Shown piece by piece: positions 33,526 to 42,257 of a DNA stretch of 64,000 nucleotides. The notes beneath the pieces are model-generated. The model saw only the letters and a list, made by a program, of their open reading frames with translations. It did no database searches and had not been told where the DNA came from. The DNA is from Streptomyces sp. 35G-GA-8. Lineage in GTDB: Bacteria; Actinomycetota; Actinomycetes; Streptomycetales; Streptomycetaceae. Positions within the stretch are counted from its first letter, which is position 1, and every line of letters begins with the position of its first letter. Made by a program: the position numbers and the translations under genes. The DNA lies in NCBI RefSeq assembly GCF_023534745.1, contig NZ_JAMHJQ010000014.1, positions 62,001 to 126,000 on the forward strand, written 5' to 3'.

Positions 33526-35937
33526 ATGGCGGGGCACTACCAACCACAACTGTCCGAGCACCCCACTTCTCTCGCTGCCGCGATACTCACGGACGACAAC
33601 CGCGTCATCGTGATCGTCATCGCGGTCGTCGCGCTGGCGGCGCTGTTCGTGGCACAGCTGCTGGTGCGCCAGGTGCTGGCGGCCGGCGAGGGCACCGATT
33701 CGATGAAGGAGATCGCGGCCGCCGTACAGGAAGGCGCCAATGCCTATCTGGCACGGCAGTTGCGCACCCTCGGCGTATTCGCCGTCGTGGTGTTCTTCCT
33801 GCTGATGTTGTTGCCGGCCGACAACTGGTCACAACGCGCGGGACGTTCGTTGTTCTTCCTGGTAGGTGCGCTTTTCTCGGCGGCCACCGGATACATCGGC
33901 ATGCGTCTCGCCGTACGCAGCAATGTGCGCGTGGCGGCGGCCGCGCGTGAGGCGACACCGGCGGAAGGTGAGCCGGAGAAAGATCTCACGGCCGTTTCGC
34001 ACAAAGCCATGAAGATCGCATTCCGTACGGGTGGCGTGGTCGGCATGTTCACGGTGGGCCTCGGTCTGCTCGGCGCCTCCTGTGTGGTCCTCGTCTATGC
34101 CGCCGACGCCCCCAAGGTGCTGGAGGGCTTCGGTCTCGGCGCCGCGCTGATCGCCATGTTCATGCGAGTCGGAGGCGGCATCTTCACCAAGGCGGCCGAT
34201 GTCGGCGCCGACCTGGTCGGCAAAGTGGAGCAGGGCATTCCGGAGGACGATCCGCGCAACGCGGCGACCATCGCGGACAACGTGGGCGACAACGTCGGCG
34301 ACTGCGCGGGGATGGCGGCCGACCTGTTCGAGTCGTACGCGGTGACGCTGGTGGCCGCGCTGATCCTCGGCAAGGCGGCGTTCGGGGACTTCGGGCTGGC
34401 CTTCCCGCTGATCGTCCCCGCGATCGGGGTGATCACGGCCATGATCGGCATCTTCGCCGTCGCCCCGCGCAGGGCCGACCGCAGCGGGATGAGCGCCATC
34501 AACCGCGGTTTCTTCATCTCCGCGGTGATCTCGCTCGCGCTGGTGGCCGTGGCGTCCTTCGTCTACCTGCCGTCCTCGTACGCCGAGCTGGACGGGGTCA
34601 CCGACCCGGCGATCCTGACGCACAGCGGTGACCCCCGGGTGCTCGCCCTGCTCGCGGTCGCCATCGGTATCGTGCTGGCGGCCCTGATCCAGCAGCTCAC
34701 CGGCTACTTCACCGAGACCACCCGGCGCCCGGTCAAGGACATCGGCAAATCCGCCCTGACGGGCCCCGCCACCGTCGTCCTCGCGGGCGTGGCCATCGGT
34801 CTGGAGTCGGCGGTCTATACGGCGCTGCTGATCGGTCTCGCGGTCTACGGGGCGTTCCTGATCGGCGGTGCGTCGATCACGCTCGCCCTCTTCGCGGTGG
34901 CCCTCGCGGGCACCGGTCTGCTCACCACCGTCGGTGTCATCGTCGCCATGGACACCTTCGGGCCGGTCTCCGACAACGCCCAGGGCATCGCCGAGATGTC
35001 GGGCGACGTCGAGGGCGCGGGCGCGCAGGTGCTCACCGACCTCGACGCCGTGGGGAACACCACGAAGGCCATCACCAAGGGCATCGCCATCGCCACGGCC
35101 GTACTCGCCGCGTCGGCGCTCTTCGGCTCGTACCGGGACGCCATCGCCACGGCCGTCGCGGATGTGGGGGCCAGAGCGGGCGAGCTGACGCTCAGTCTGG
35201 ACATCTCCCAGCCCAACAACCTGGTCGGGCTGATTCTCGGCGCCGCGGTCGTCTTCCTCTTCTCGGGGCTGGCGATCAACGCGGTCTCGCGATCGGCCGG
35301 TTCGGTGGTCTACGAGGTGCGCCGGCAGTTCCGCGAGCACCCCGGGATCATGGATTACACCGAGAAACCGGAGTACGGCCGGGTGGTCGACATCTGCACC
35401 AAGGACGCGCTGCGCGAGCTGGCCACCCCGGGGCTGCTCGCCGTCCTCACCCCCATCGCCGTCGGTTTCACGCTCGGGGTGGGCGCGCTCGGCTCGTTCC
35501 TGGCCGGCGCGATCGGTACGGGCACGCTGATGGCCGTCTTCCTCGCCAACTCCGGAGGTGCCTGGGACAACGCGAAGAAGCTCGTCGAGGACGGTCATCA
35601 CGGAGGAAAGGGCAGTGAGGCCCATGCCGCGACGGTCATCGGGGACACGGTGGGGGACCCGTTCAAGGACACGGCGGGCCCCGCCATCAACCCGCTGCTG
35701 AAGGTGATGAACCTGGTGGCGCTGCTCATCGCCCCGGCGGTCGTGCAGTTCAGTTACGGAGCCGACGCCAGCGCCGGAGTCCGCGCGCTGGTGGCGGTGC
35801 TCGCCCTCGCCGTCATCATCGGCGCGGTTTATGTCTCCAAACGCCGATCGGTCACGGTGGACGGCGGAGGTGAGGGCGGCGGGGGCGGTTCCGGCGGCGG
35901 GAACGAGAAGTCGCCCGACCCGGTGGCGGCCTCCTGA
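33526..35937 (+). CDS. hppA: Membrane proton-pumping pyrophosphatase
   Basis: An 803-aa integral membrane H+-PPase that couples pyrophosphate hydrolysis to proton export. The catalytic loops are visible: GGGIFTKAADVGADLVGKVE, DNVGDNVGDCAG and TVGDPFKDTAGPAINP. The lysine in AVGNTTKAITKG marks the K+-independent subtype. About 16 membrane segments are expected. The C-terminus is a Gly/Ser-rich tail. ATG 33526 has a perfect AAGGAGG. TACAAT at 33484-33489 is a plausible -10 box. A 16-bp hairpin terminates it. Confidence 0.95.
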   Translation: MAGHYQPQLSEHPTSLAAAILTDDNRVIVIVIAVVALAALFVAQLLVRQVLAAGEGTDSMKEIAAAVQEGANAYLARQLRTLGVFAVVVFFLLMLLPADNWSQRAGRSLFFLVGALFSAATGYIGMRLAVRSNVRVAAAAREATPAEGEPEKDLTAVSHKAMKIAFRTGGVVGMFTVGLGLLGASCVVLVYAADAPKVLEGFGLGAALIAMFMRVGGGIFTKAADVGADLVGKVEQGIPEDDPRNAATIADNVGDNVGDCAGMAADLFESYAVTLVAALILGKAAFGDFGLAFPLIVPAIGVITAMIGIFAVAPRRADRSGMSAINRGFFISAVISLALVAVASFVYLPSSYAELDGVTDPAILTHSGDPRVLALLAVAIGIVLAALIQQLTGYFTETTRRPVKDIGKSALTGPATVVLAGVAIGLESAVYTALLIGLAVYGAFLIGGASITLALFAVALAGTGLLTTVGVIVAMDTFGPVSDNAQGIAEMSGDVEGAGAQVLTDLDAVGNTTKAITKGIAIATAVLAASALFGSYRDAIATAVADVGARAGELTLSLDISQPNNLVGLILGAAVVFLFSGLAINAVSRSAGSVVYEVRRQFREHPGIMDYTEKPEYGRVVDICTKDALRELATPGLLAVLTPIAVGFTLGVGALGSFLAGAIGTGTLMAVFLANSGGAWDNAKKLVEDGHHGGKGSEAHAATVIGDTVGDPFKDTAGPAINPLLKVMNLVALLIAPAVVQFSYGADASAGVRALVAVLALAVIIGAVYVSKRRSVTVDGGGEGGGGGSGGGNEKSPDPVAAS

Positions 35938-35961
35938 CGACCCGGTCGACCCTGAGGGGGA

Positions 35962-36001
35962 GCGGGCGGGTGGCGCGGAGTGACGCGCGCCACCCGCCCG
36001 C
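35962..36001 (+). terminator. Terminator of hppA
   Basis: Perfect 16-bp arms (35962-35977 and 35986-36001) with an 8-nt loop, 24 bp after the stop. A 16-nt direct repeat of the type CGCGCCGACCCCGGAC follows at about 36003-36046. Confidence 0.75.
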
Positions 36002-36183
36002 TCGCGCCGACCCCGGACGGCGTGCCCGTTCGCGCCGACCCCGGACACCGCGCGCCCGGCGTGAGGTGTCTCTCCCTTGGTGCAAATGGCTGCAATAGGG
36101 CACGTACCGGACGTTCGGCGTGTGGTTGTCGCCCACTTGGCGTGTATGTTCCGGGGCCGAGAGCCTTGGAAGGGACCCAACCG

Positions 36184-36771
36184 GTGAACAAGAAGCTTGT
36201 GGCCGCGCTGTCCGGCGGTGCGGTGCTGCTCATGGCGCTGTCCGGCTGCAGTGGTGATGACAGCGACCAAAAGGTGAACGCCTGGGCCAAGAAGGTCTGT
36301 GACCAGGTTCAGCCTCAGCTGACGAAGATCGCGAACTCCAACACCTCCATCCAGCAGGCGACCTCCGACAGCAGCAAGCCCGCTGATGTCCAGAAGGCCG
36401 ACTCGGCCGCCTTCCAGTCCATCTCCGACGCCTACAAGGCGCTGGGCTCCGCCGTGGACAGCGCGGGCTCACCGCCCATCACGGACGGCGAGAAGACCCA
36501 GAAGGACGCCGTCAAGGAACTCAACGCCACCGCGACGGCGTACGCGGGCCTCAAGACGAAGGTCGACGCGCTCGACATCAAGGACCAGGCGGACTTCGCG
36601 GACGGCCTCAAGGGCGTCGCGGACGAGCTGGACAAGCTCAGCAAGAGCGGCGACCAGGCGCTCCAGAAGCTCCAGTCCGGCGATGTCGGCAAGGCGATGG
36701 CGAAGCAGGCCGGCTGCCAGAAGCCACCGGTGGCGGCCGGCGGGTCCGGCTCTCCGGCGGCCGGGTCATAA
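36184..36771 (+). CDS. Small secreted lipoprotein of unknown function
   Basis: A 195-aa lipoprotein. The signal peptide MNKKLVAALSGGAVLLMALSGC ends in the lipobox LSGC. The mature part is helical and Lys/Ala/Asp-rich, with heptad-like runs (LKGVADELDKLSKSGDQALQ) that may form a bundle or coiled coil. Two further cysteines (KKVCDQV and AGCQKP) could form a disulfide. GTG 36184 has GGAAGGGA 8 nt upstream. No enzyme motif is visible. An 18-bp hairpin ends the unit. Confidence 0.8.
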   Translation: MNKKLVAALSGGAVLLMALSGCSGDDSDQKVNAWAKKVCDQVQPQLTKIANSNTSIQQATSDSSKPADVQKADSAAFQSISDAYKALGSAVDSAGSPPITDGEKTQKDAVKELNATATAYAGLKTKVDALDIKDQADFADGLKGVADELDKLSKSGDQALQKLQSGDVGKAMAKQAGCQKPPVAAGGSGSPAAGS

Positions 36772-36857
36772 GCTCCCGGGCCGGGTCGTAGCCTCTCCGG
36801 CACCCGCTGCCGGACGCCCTCAGGCGCTTCATGCCGCTCCGGAACGCGGTCGCACGC

Positions 36858-36903
36858 GGCCCGCGGCCCGGTCCCCCCGCACGGAGGGACCGGGCCGCGG
36901 GCC
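36858..36903 (+). terminator. Strong terminator after the lipoprotein gene
   Basis: Perfect 17-bp arms (36858-36874 and 36887-36903) with a 12-nt loop. It ends only 30 bp before the next start codon, so the next gene's promoter must lie inside this short gap. Confidence 0.8.
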
Positions 36904-36921
36904 GTTGTCAGTGGCAGCCGC

Positions 36922-36934
36922 CACAATGAGTGGG
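36922..36934 (+). promoter_or_regulatory. -10-like box before the methyltransferase gene
   Basis: CACAAT at 36922-36927 is one base from TACAAT and ends 6 nt before GTG 36934, right after a terminator. A leaderless transcript is the simplest explanation. Confidence 0.4.
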
Positions 36935-38439
36935 TGAGTACGACCAGCCTTCCCGCGTCCGACCACTCGCCCCGACTCCGCGCGGCCCTGCTCGCCGCCG
37001 ACTTCACCGCCGACGGCCTGCTCGATCTGCTCGGCGCACCCGCCTATGCCGCGCTGGCCCGCAGCGAGACCGTGCCCGCGCTGCGCGCCACCCCCGGCGA
37101 CACCCCGCTCGAAACGCTCGTGCGGCTCTTCCTGCTCCAGCGCCCGGTCTCCAAGGAGCGCGCGGCCGCTGCCCTGCCGCTCGACGAGGTGCTGGCCGAC
37201 GGCTGGGTCGTCCAGGGCGAGGACGACATCCACGCGACGGTGGACGTACGGCCGTACAGCGGGCCCGAAGGACAGGACTGGTTCATCGTCTCCGACCTGG
37301 GCTGCGCGGTCGGCGGCGCCTCGGGCGCCGGCGGCCATGACGAGGGGGTGGTGCTCGGTGTCGGCGGCGCCTCGACGACCCTGGCCGGGATCACCGTACG
37401 GACACCGGTCGGGAGCGCGCTCGATCTGGGCTGCGGCTCCGGCATCCAGGCGCTGCACGCCGCTCAGCACGCCACGCGCGTCACGGCCACCGATCTCAAT
37501 CCGCGTGCGCTCGGCTTCACCCGGCTGACCCTGGCACTCTCCGGCGCCCCCGCCGCCGACCTGCGCGAGGGCTCGCTCTTCGAGCCGGTCGCGGACGAGA
37601 CGTACGACCTGATCGTCTCGAACCCGCCGTTCGTGATCTCGCCGGGAGCCCGGCTCACCTACCGCGACGGCGGGATGGGCGGGGACGAGCTGTGCCGCAC
37701 GCTCGTCCAGCAGGCGGGGGAGCGGCTGAACGAGGGCGGATTCGCGCACTTCCTCGCCAACTGGCAGCACGTGGAGGGGGAGGAATGGCAGCAGCGGCTG
37801 CGCTCCTGGGTGCCGCGCGGCTGTGACGCCTGGATCGTGCAGCGCGAGGTCCAGGACGTGACGCAGTACGCGGAGCTCTGGCTGCGCGACAGTGGTGACC
37901 ACAGGAGCGACCCGGGGGAGTACACCGCGCGGTACGAAGCGTGGCTGGACGAGTTCGAGGCCCGTAAGACCAAGGCCGTCGGCTTCGGCTGGATCACGCT
38001 CAGGAAGACGGGCGCCGCGGAGCAGTCGGTCGTCGTGGAGGAGTGGCCGCATCCCGTGGAGCAGCCGCTGGGCGAGACCGTACGGGCGCACTTCGAGCGC
38101 CAGGACTATCTGCGGACGCACGACGACGCGGCGCTTCTCGCGGGTCATTTCGTACTGGCGCCGGAGGTGGTCCAGGAGCAGGTGGGGCTGCCGGGCGCCG
38201 AGGACCCTGAGCATGTGGTGCTCCGTCAGCACCGGGGTATGCGCCGGGCCACGAAGGTCGACGCGGTCGGGGCCGGCTTCGCGGGGGTCTGTGACGGGAC
38301 CTTGAGCGCCGGGCGGATCCTGGACGCGATCGGTCAGTTGATGGGGGAGGACCCGGTGCTGCTCCGGGACCGCACCCCGCAGGCGATCCGGCTGCTGGTG
38401 GAGGAGGGATTCCTGGAACCGACGCCCGTGGCGCGCTGA
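36934..38439 (+). CDS. Class I SAM-dependent methyltransferase
   Basis: A 501-aa protein. The SAM motif ALDLGCGSGIQAL and the catalytic IVSNPPF motif place it with HemK/RsmC-like methyltransferases that modify amide or exocyclic nitrogens of proteins or nucleic acids. The first 150 residues form a separate winged-helix-like domain, and the last 130 a further helical domain. The gene lies between a lipoprotein and a small membrane protein, upstream of topA, as in other Streptomyces. The target is unknown. Confidence 0.85.
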   Translation: MSTTSLPASDHSPRLRAALLAADFTADGLLDLLGAPAYAALARSETVPALRATPGDTPLETLVRLFLLQRPVSKERAAAALPLDEVLADGWVVQGEDDIHATVDVRPYSGPEGQDWFIVSDLGCAVGGASGAGGHDEGVVLGVGGASTTLAGITVRTPVGSALDLGCGSGIQALHAAQHATRVTATDLNPRALGFTRLTLALSGAPAADLREGSLFEPVADETYDLIVSNPPFVISPGARLTYRDGGMGGDELCRTLVQQAGERLNEGGFAHFLANWQHVEGEEWQQRLRSWVPRGCDAWIVQREVQDVTQYAELWLRDSGDHRSDPGEYTARYEAWLDEFEARKTKAVGFGWITLRKTGAAEQSVVVEEWPHPVEQPLGETVRAHFERQDYLRTHDDAALLAGHFVLAPEVVQEQVGLPGAEDPEHVVLRQHRGMRRATKVDAVGAGFAGVCDGTLSAGRILDAIGQLMGEDPVLLRDRTPQAIRLLVEEGFLEPTPVAR

Positions 38440-38596
38440 CGGCCGGTCCGCGCGGAGTGAAACGCGCTGCGTGCGGGTGAACGCGTGCGCGGCGTTCACC
38501 CGGAATTCGCGCAGGTGACGTCCCGAGGTGCCAGCCTCGGCCCCCAGAGGCATTGGCGCCCCGAGCGGGTGCCCACGGAACGAGCGGGGTGCGGAC

Positions 38597-38794
38597 ATGG
38601 AGAGTGGGCCGGCGATCTTCGCGGGGACGGCGTTCGCGCTGTTCGGCTGTGCGCTGCTGCTGTGGACCGGAGCGCGCGTCCTGCACCGCGCGCCGGTGGC
38701 CCATGGCGTGCGGCCTGCGGCCTCCATCACGCTCGCGACACTCTCGGGCGTGGTCTTTCTCGCTCTCGGCGTGTGGTGTTTCGGTCGTATCTGA
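38597..38794 (+). CDS. Small two-segment membrane protein
   Basis: A 65-aa hydrophobic protein starting at ATG 38597. Two membrane segments are clear (IFAGTAFALFGCALLLWTGA and SITLATLSGVVFLALGVW) with a short basic loop between. GGGGT lies about 12 nt upstream. Position just before topA is conserved in Streptomyces as I recall. Function unknown. Confidence 0.7.
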   Translation: MESGPAIFAGTAFALFGCALLLWTGARVLHRAPVAHGVRPAASITLATLSGVVFLALGVWCFGRI

Positions 38795-39189
38795 GCGCTC
38801 CCGATGGATCCGAGCCCGGTTCGAGGAAGCCGGACCGGAATCTCGGGCCATGATCGATCCGGGTCCGTGCGCGGCCCCGGCAGGCCGTCGGACCTGCACA
38901 GGACGCGCCGAGGGACCGTGATCCGGAACCGTCGTCCCGTACCCCGGCGGAACCACCGGCGCCGCTTTCCGACGCGACGAGCCCGGGGGTCCGGGCGGCA
39001 GGAATGACTGGAGTCGGGTTACCGTTCGAGTGGCCGTTGCGGGCTTTCGCCGTTTGACACGGGGGCGGGTTGTACCGTCACACTCCGCAGCGAAGCAGCG
39101 TCACCGCTGGGCCGTACCGGGCCCCGCCAAGGCGTACTGCCGTACTGCCGTACGGGCCCACCGAGCGTCGACCGGAGAGAAGAGCGAAG
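38795..39189. other. Upstream region of topA
   Basis: No gene seen in this 395-bp gap. A consensus TTGACA at 39054-39059 is followed after only 13 nt by TACCGT (39073-39078), so the usual 17-18-nt spacer is not available with that pair. Three short direct units related to CGTACTGC lie at about 39130-39155. The Streptomyces topA promoter is known to respond to supercoiling, and an unusual spacer would fit that. Confidence 0.4.
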
Positions 39190-42033
39190 TTGTCCCCGAC
39201 CAGCGAGACCGCACACGGCGGCCGCCGACTCGTCATCGTCGAGTCGCCTGCCAAGGCGAAGACGATCAAGGGCTACCTCGGCCCTGGCTATGTCGTCGAG
39301 GCGAGCGTCGGGCACATCCGCGACCTCCCGAACGGCGCCGCCGAGGTGCCCGAGAAGTACACCGGCGAGGTGCGCCGCCTCGGTGTGGACGTCGAGCATG
39401 ACTTCCAGCCGATCTACGTCGTCAACGCCGATAAGAAGGCCCAGGTCAGAAAGCTCAAGGAGCTGCTGGCCGAATCCGACGAGCTCTACCTCGCCACCGA
39501 TGAGGACCGCGAGGGCGAGGCCATCGCGTGGCACCTCCAGGAAGTTCTCAAGCCCAAGGTCCCGGTCCACCGGATGGTCTTCCACGAGATCACCAAGGAC
39601 GCGATCCGGGCCGCCGTCGCCAATCCGCGCGAGCTGAACACGCGCATGGTCGACGCCCAGGAGACCCGCCGTATCCTCGACCGGCTCTATGGCTACGAGG
39701 TCTCGCCCGTCCTGTGGAAGAAGGTCATGCGCGGCCTCTCGGCGGGCCGCGTCCAGTCCGTCGCCACCCGCCTCGTCGTCGAGCGCGAGCGCGAGCGCAT
39801 CGCCTTCCGCTCCGCCGAGTACTGGGATCTGACCGGCACGTTCTCCACCGGCCGCGCCGGAGACGCCTCCGATCCGTCCTCGCTGGTCGCCCGGCTCAAC
39901 GCGGTCGACGGCCGGCGTGTCGCCCAGGGCCGTGACTTCGGTCCGGACGGCCGGCTCAAGTCCGACCAGGTGCTGCATCTGGACGAGGCCAACGCACGGG
40001 CGCTCGCCATCGCGCTGGAGAACGCCTCCTTCTCGGTGCGCTCGGTCGAGTCCAAGCCGTACCGCCGCTCCCCGTACGCCCCCTTCCGTACGACGACCCT
40101 CCAGCAGGAGGCCTCGCGCAAGCTGGGCTTCGGGGCGAAGTCCACGATGCAGGTCGCGCAGAAGCTGTACGAGAACGGCTTCATCACCTATATGCGTACG
40201 GACTCGACGACCCTCTCGGACACCGCTGTCTCGGCGGCCCGTGCGCAGGTCACGCAGTTGTACGGGGCGGGCTATCTGCCGGACAAGCCGCGTACGTACG
40301 CGGGCAAGGTCAAGAACGCGCAGGAGGCGCACGAGGCGATCCGCCCCTCGGGCGACCGGTTCCGTACCCCCGCCGAGACCGGACTGACCGGCGACCAGTT
40401 CAAGCTCTACGAGCTGATCTGGAAGCGGACCGTCGCCTCCCAGATGAAGGACGCGGTCGGCAACAGCGTCACCGTCAAGATCGGTGGCAGGTCGAGCGAC
40501 GGCCGGGACGCGGAATTCTCCGCTTCCGGCAAGACGATCACGTTCCACGGCTTCATGAAGGCGTACGTCGAGGGCGCGGACGACCCGAACGCGGAGCTGG
40601 ACGACCGCGAGCGCCGGCTGCCGCAGGTCGCGGAGGGCGACGCGCTGTCCGCCGAGGAGATCTCGGTCGACGGCCACGCGACGAAGCCGCCGGCCAGGTA
40701 CACCGAAGCCTCGCTGGTCAAGGAGTTGGAAGAGCGGGAGATCGGCCGTCCGTCGACCTACGCCTCGATCATCGGCACCATCCTCGACCGCGGCTATGTG
40801 TTCAAGAAGGGCACGGCGCTCGTCCCGTCCTTCCTCTCGTTCGCCGTGGTCAATCTGCTGGAGACGCACTTCGGCCGACTGGTCGACTACGACTTCACGG
40901 CCAAGATGGAGGACGACCTCGACCGCATCGCGCAGGGCGAGGCGCAGGCCGTGCCGTGGCTGCGGCGCTTCTACTTCGGTGAGGGCGACGACCACAACGC
41001 GGGGGTCGCGTCGGGCGCCGGGAACGGCGACGGCGATCACCTCGGCGGTCTCAAGGAACTGGTCACGGACCTCGGCGCGATCGACGCCCGGGAGATCTCC
41101 TCGTTCCCCGTCGGCGACGGCATCATGCTGCGCGTCGGGCGGTACGGCCCGTATGTCGAGCGTGGCGAGAAGGACGAGGAAGGCCATCAGCGCGCCGATG
41201 TGCCGGAGGATCTGGCGCCCGACGAGCTGACGGTCGAGTACGCCGAGGAACTGCTGGCCAAGCCCAGCGGCGACTTCGAGCTGGGCGCGGACCCGGAGTC
41301 CGGCCACCAGATCGTGGCCAAGGACGGTCGTTACGGGCCGTATGTCACCGAGATCCTGCCGGACGGGACGCCGAAGACCGGCAAGAACGCGGTCAAGCCG
41401 CGTACGGCCTCGCTCTTCAAGTCCATGTCCCTGGACACGGTCACGCTCGCCGACGCCCTCAAGCTGATGTCGCTGCCCCGGGTGGTCGGTACGGACGCCG
41501 AAGGTGTCGAGATCACCGCGCAGAACGGCCGGTACGGCCCGTATCTGAAGAAGGGCACGGACTCGCGTTCGCTGGAGAATGAGGACCAGCTCTTCGACAT
41601 CACGCTGGAAGAGGCGCTGGCGATCTACGCCCAGCCCAAGCAGCGGGGCCGGGCCGCGGCCAAGCCGCCGCTGAAGGAGCTGGGTACGGACCCGGTGAGC
41701 GAGCGGCCGGTCGTGGTGAAGGACGGGCGGTTCGGCCCGTACGTCACGGACGGCGAGACGAACGCGACGCTGCGGACCGACGACAGCGTCGAGACGATCA
41801 CTCCGGAGCGGGGTTACGAGCTCCTCGCGGAGAAGCGTGCGAAGGGGCCGGCCAAGAAGACCGCGAAGAAGGCGGCGAAGAAGGCTCCGGCGAAGAAGGC
41901 CCCCGCCAAGAAGGCGACGACCGCGAAGAAGGCTGCCGCGAAGACGACGACCGCCAAGACGGCGGCGAAGAAGACGACGGCGAAGAAGACGGCCGCGAAG
42001 TCGTCGGCGGCGTCGGCGAAGTCGGACGAATAG
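39190..42033 (+). CDS. topA: DNA topoisomerase I
   Basis: A 947-aa type IA topoisomerase, the only relaxase of negative supercoils in Streptomyces. TOPRIM motifs are VESPAKAKTIKGYLG and DEDREGEAIAW; the active-site tyrosine is Tyr334 in FITYMRTDST. There are no zinc-finger cysteines. Instead, at least four copies of a GRYGPYV-type repeat form the C-terminal domain, followed by a Lys/Ala tail of about 60 residues that supports processivity in actinobacteria. TTG 39190 is chosen because similarity starts there (LSPTSETA) and GGAG lies upstream. Confidence 0.95.
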   Translation: MSPTSETAHGGRRLVIVESPAKAKTIKGYLGPGYVVEASVGHIRDLPNGAAEVPEKYTGEVRRLGVDVEHDFQPIYVVNADKKAQVRKLKELLAESDELYLATDEDREGEAIAWHLQEVLKPKVPVHRMVFHEITKDAIRAAVANPRELNTRMVDAQETRRILDRLYGYEVSPVLWKKVMRGLSAGRVQSVATRLVVERERERIAFRSAEYWDLTGTFSTGRAGDASDPSSLVARLNAVDGRRVAQGRDFGPDGRLKSDQVLHLDEANARALAIALENASFSVRSVESKPYRRSPYAPFRTTTLQQEASRKLGFGAKSTMQVAQKLYENGFITYMRTDSTTLSDTAVSAARAQVTQLYGAGYLPDKPRTYAGKVKNAQEAHEAIRPSGDRFRTPAETGLTGDQFKLYELIWKRTVASQMKDAVGNSVTVKIGGRSSDGRDAEFSASGKTITFHGFMKAYVEGADDPNAELDDRERRLPQVAEGDALSAEEISVDGHATKPPARYTEASLVKELEEREIGRPSTYASIIGTILDRGYVFKKGTALVPSFLSFAVVNLLETHFGRLVDYDFTAKMEDDLDRIAQGEAQAVPWLRRFYFGEGDDHNAGVASGAGNGDGDHLGGLKELVTDLGAIDAREISSFPVGDGIMLRVGRYGPYVERGEKDEEGHQRADVPEDLAPDELTVEYAEELLAKPSGDFELGADPESGHQIVAKDGRYGPYVTEILPDGTPKTGKNAVKPRTASLFKSMSLDTVTLADALKLMSLPRVVGTDAEGVEITAQNGRYGPYLKKGTDSRSLENEDQLFDITLEEALAIYAQPKQRGRAAAKPPLKELGTDPVSERPVVVKDGRFGPYVTDGETNATLRTDDSVETITPERGYELLAEKRAKGPAKKTAKKAAKKAPAKKAPAKKATTAKKAAAKTTTAKTAAKKTTAKKTAAKSSAASAKSDE

Positions 42034-42080
42034 GACGTCGATCAGGACGTCCGTCGGGACGTCCGTCGGGACGTCCGTCG
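42033..42080. repeat. 12-nt tandem repeat after topA
   Basis: Three perfect units GGACGTCCGTCG (42045-42080), preceded by a degenerate one (42033-42044) that overlaps the topA stop codon's last base. Each unit contains the palindrome GGACGTCC. Confidence 0.85.
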
Positions 42081-42244
42081 GGCGGGAAGTCGGACCAGGC
42101 GGTCGGCGAAGCAGCCGGATGCTTGGGCGGCTGAGTCGTGGGGAGTGGCGGAGGGCCGCGAGAGCGGGGTGATTCGCTGCTTCTCGCCCGCTCTGTCGCG
42201 TTCGTCTGTTCGGGTGGGGCTCCAGGGATGTCACTGGCTCCGGA

Positions 42245-42257
42245 TAGGCTGGGCGGA
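42245..42257 (+). promoter_or_regulatory. Leaderless-type -10 box before tmk
   Basis: TAGGCT at 42245-42250 fits TANNNT and ends 6 nt before ATG 42257, with no Shine-Dalgarno sequence between. Confidence 0.55.

Noticed and set aside
33829-36270. Minus-strand frame opposite hppA
   Set aside because: His/Arg/Asp-rich shadow of the pyrophosphatase gene with no recognisable domain.
42033-42080. CRISPR-like array
   Set aside because: Units are directly adjacent with no unique spacers, and no cas gene is present.
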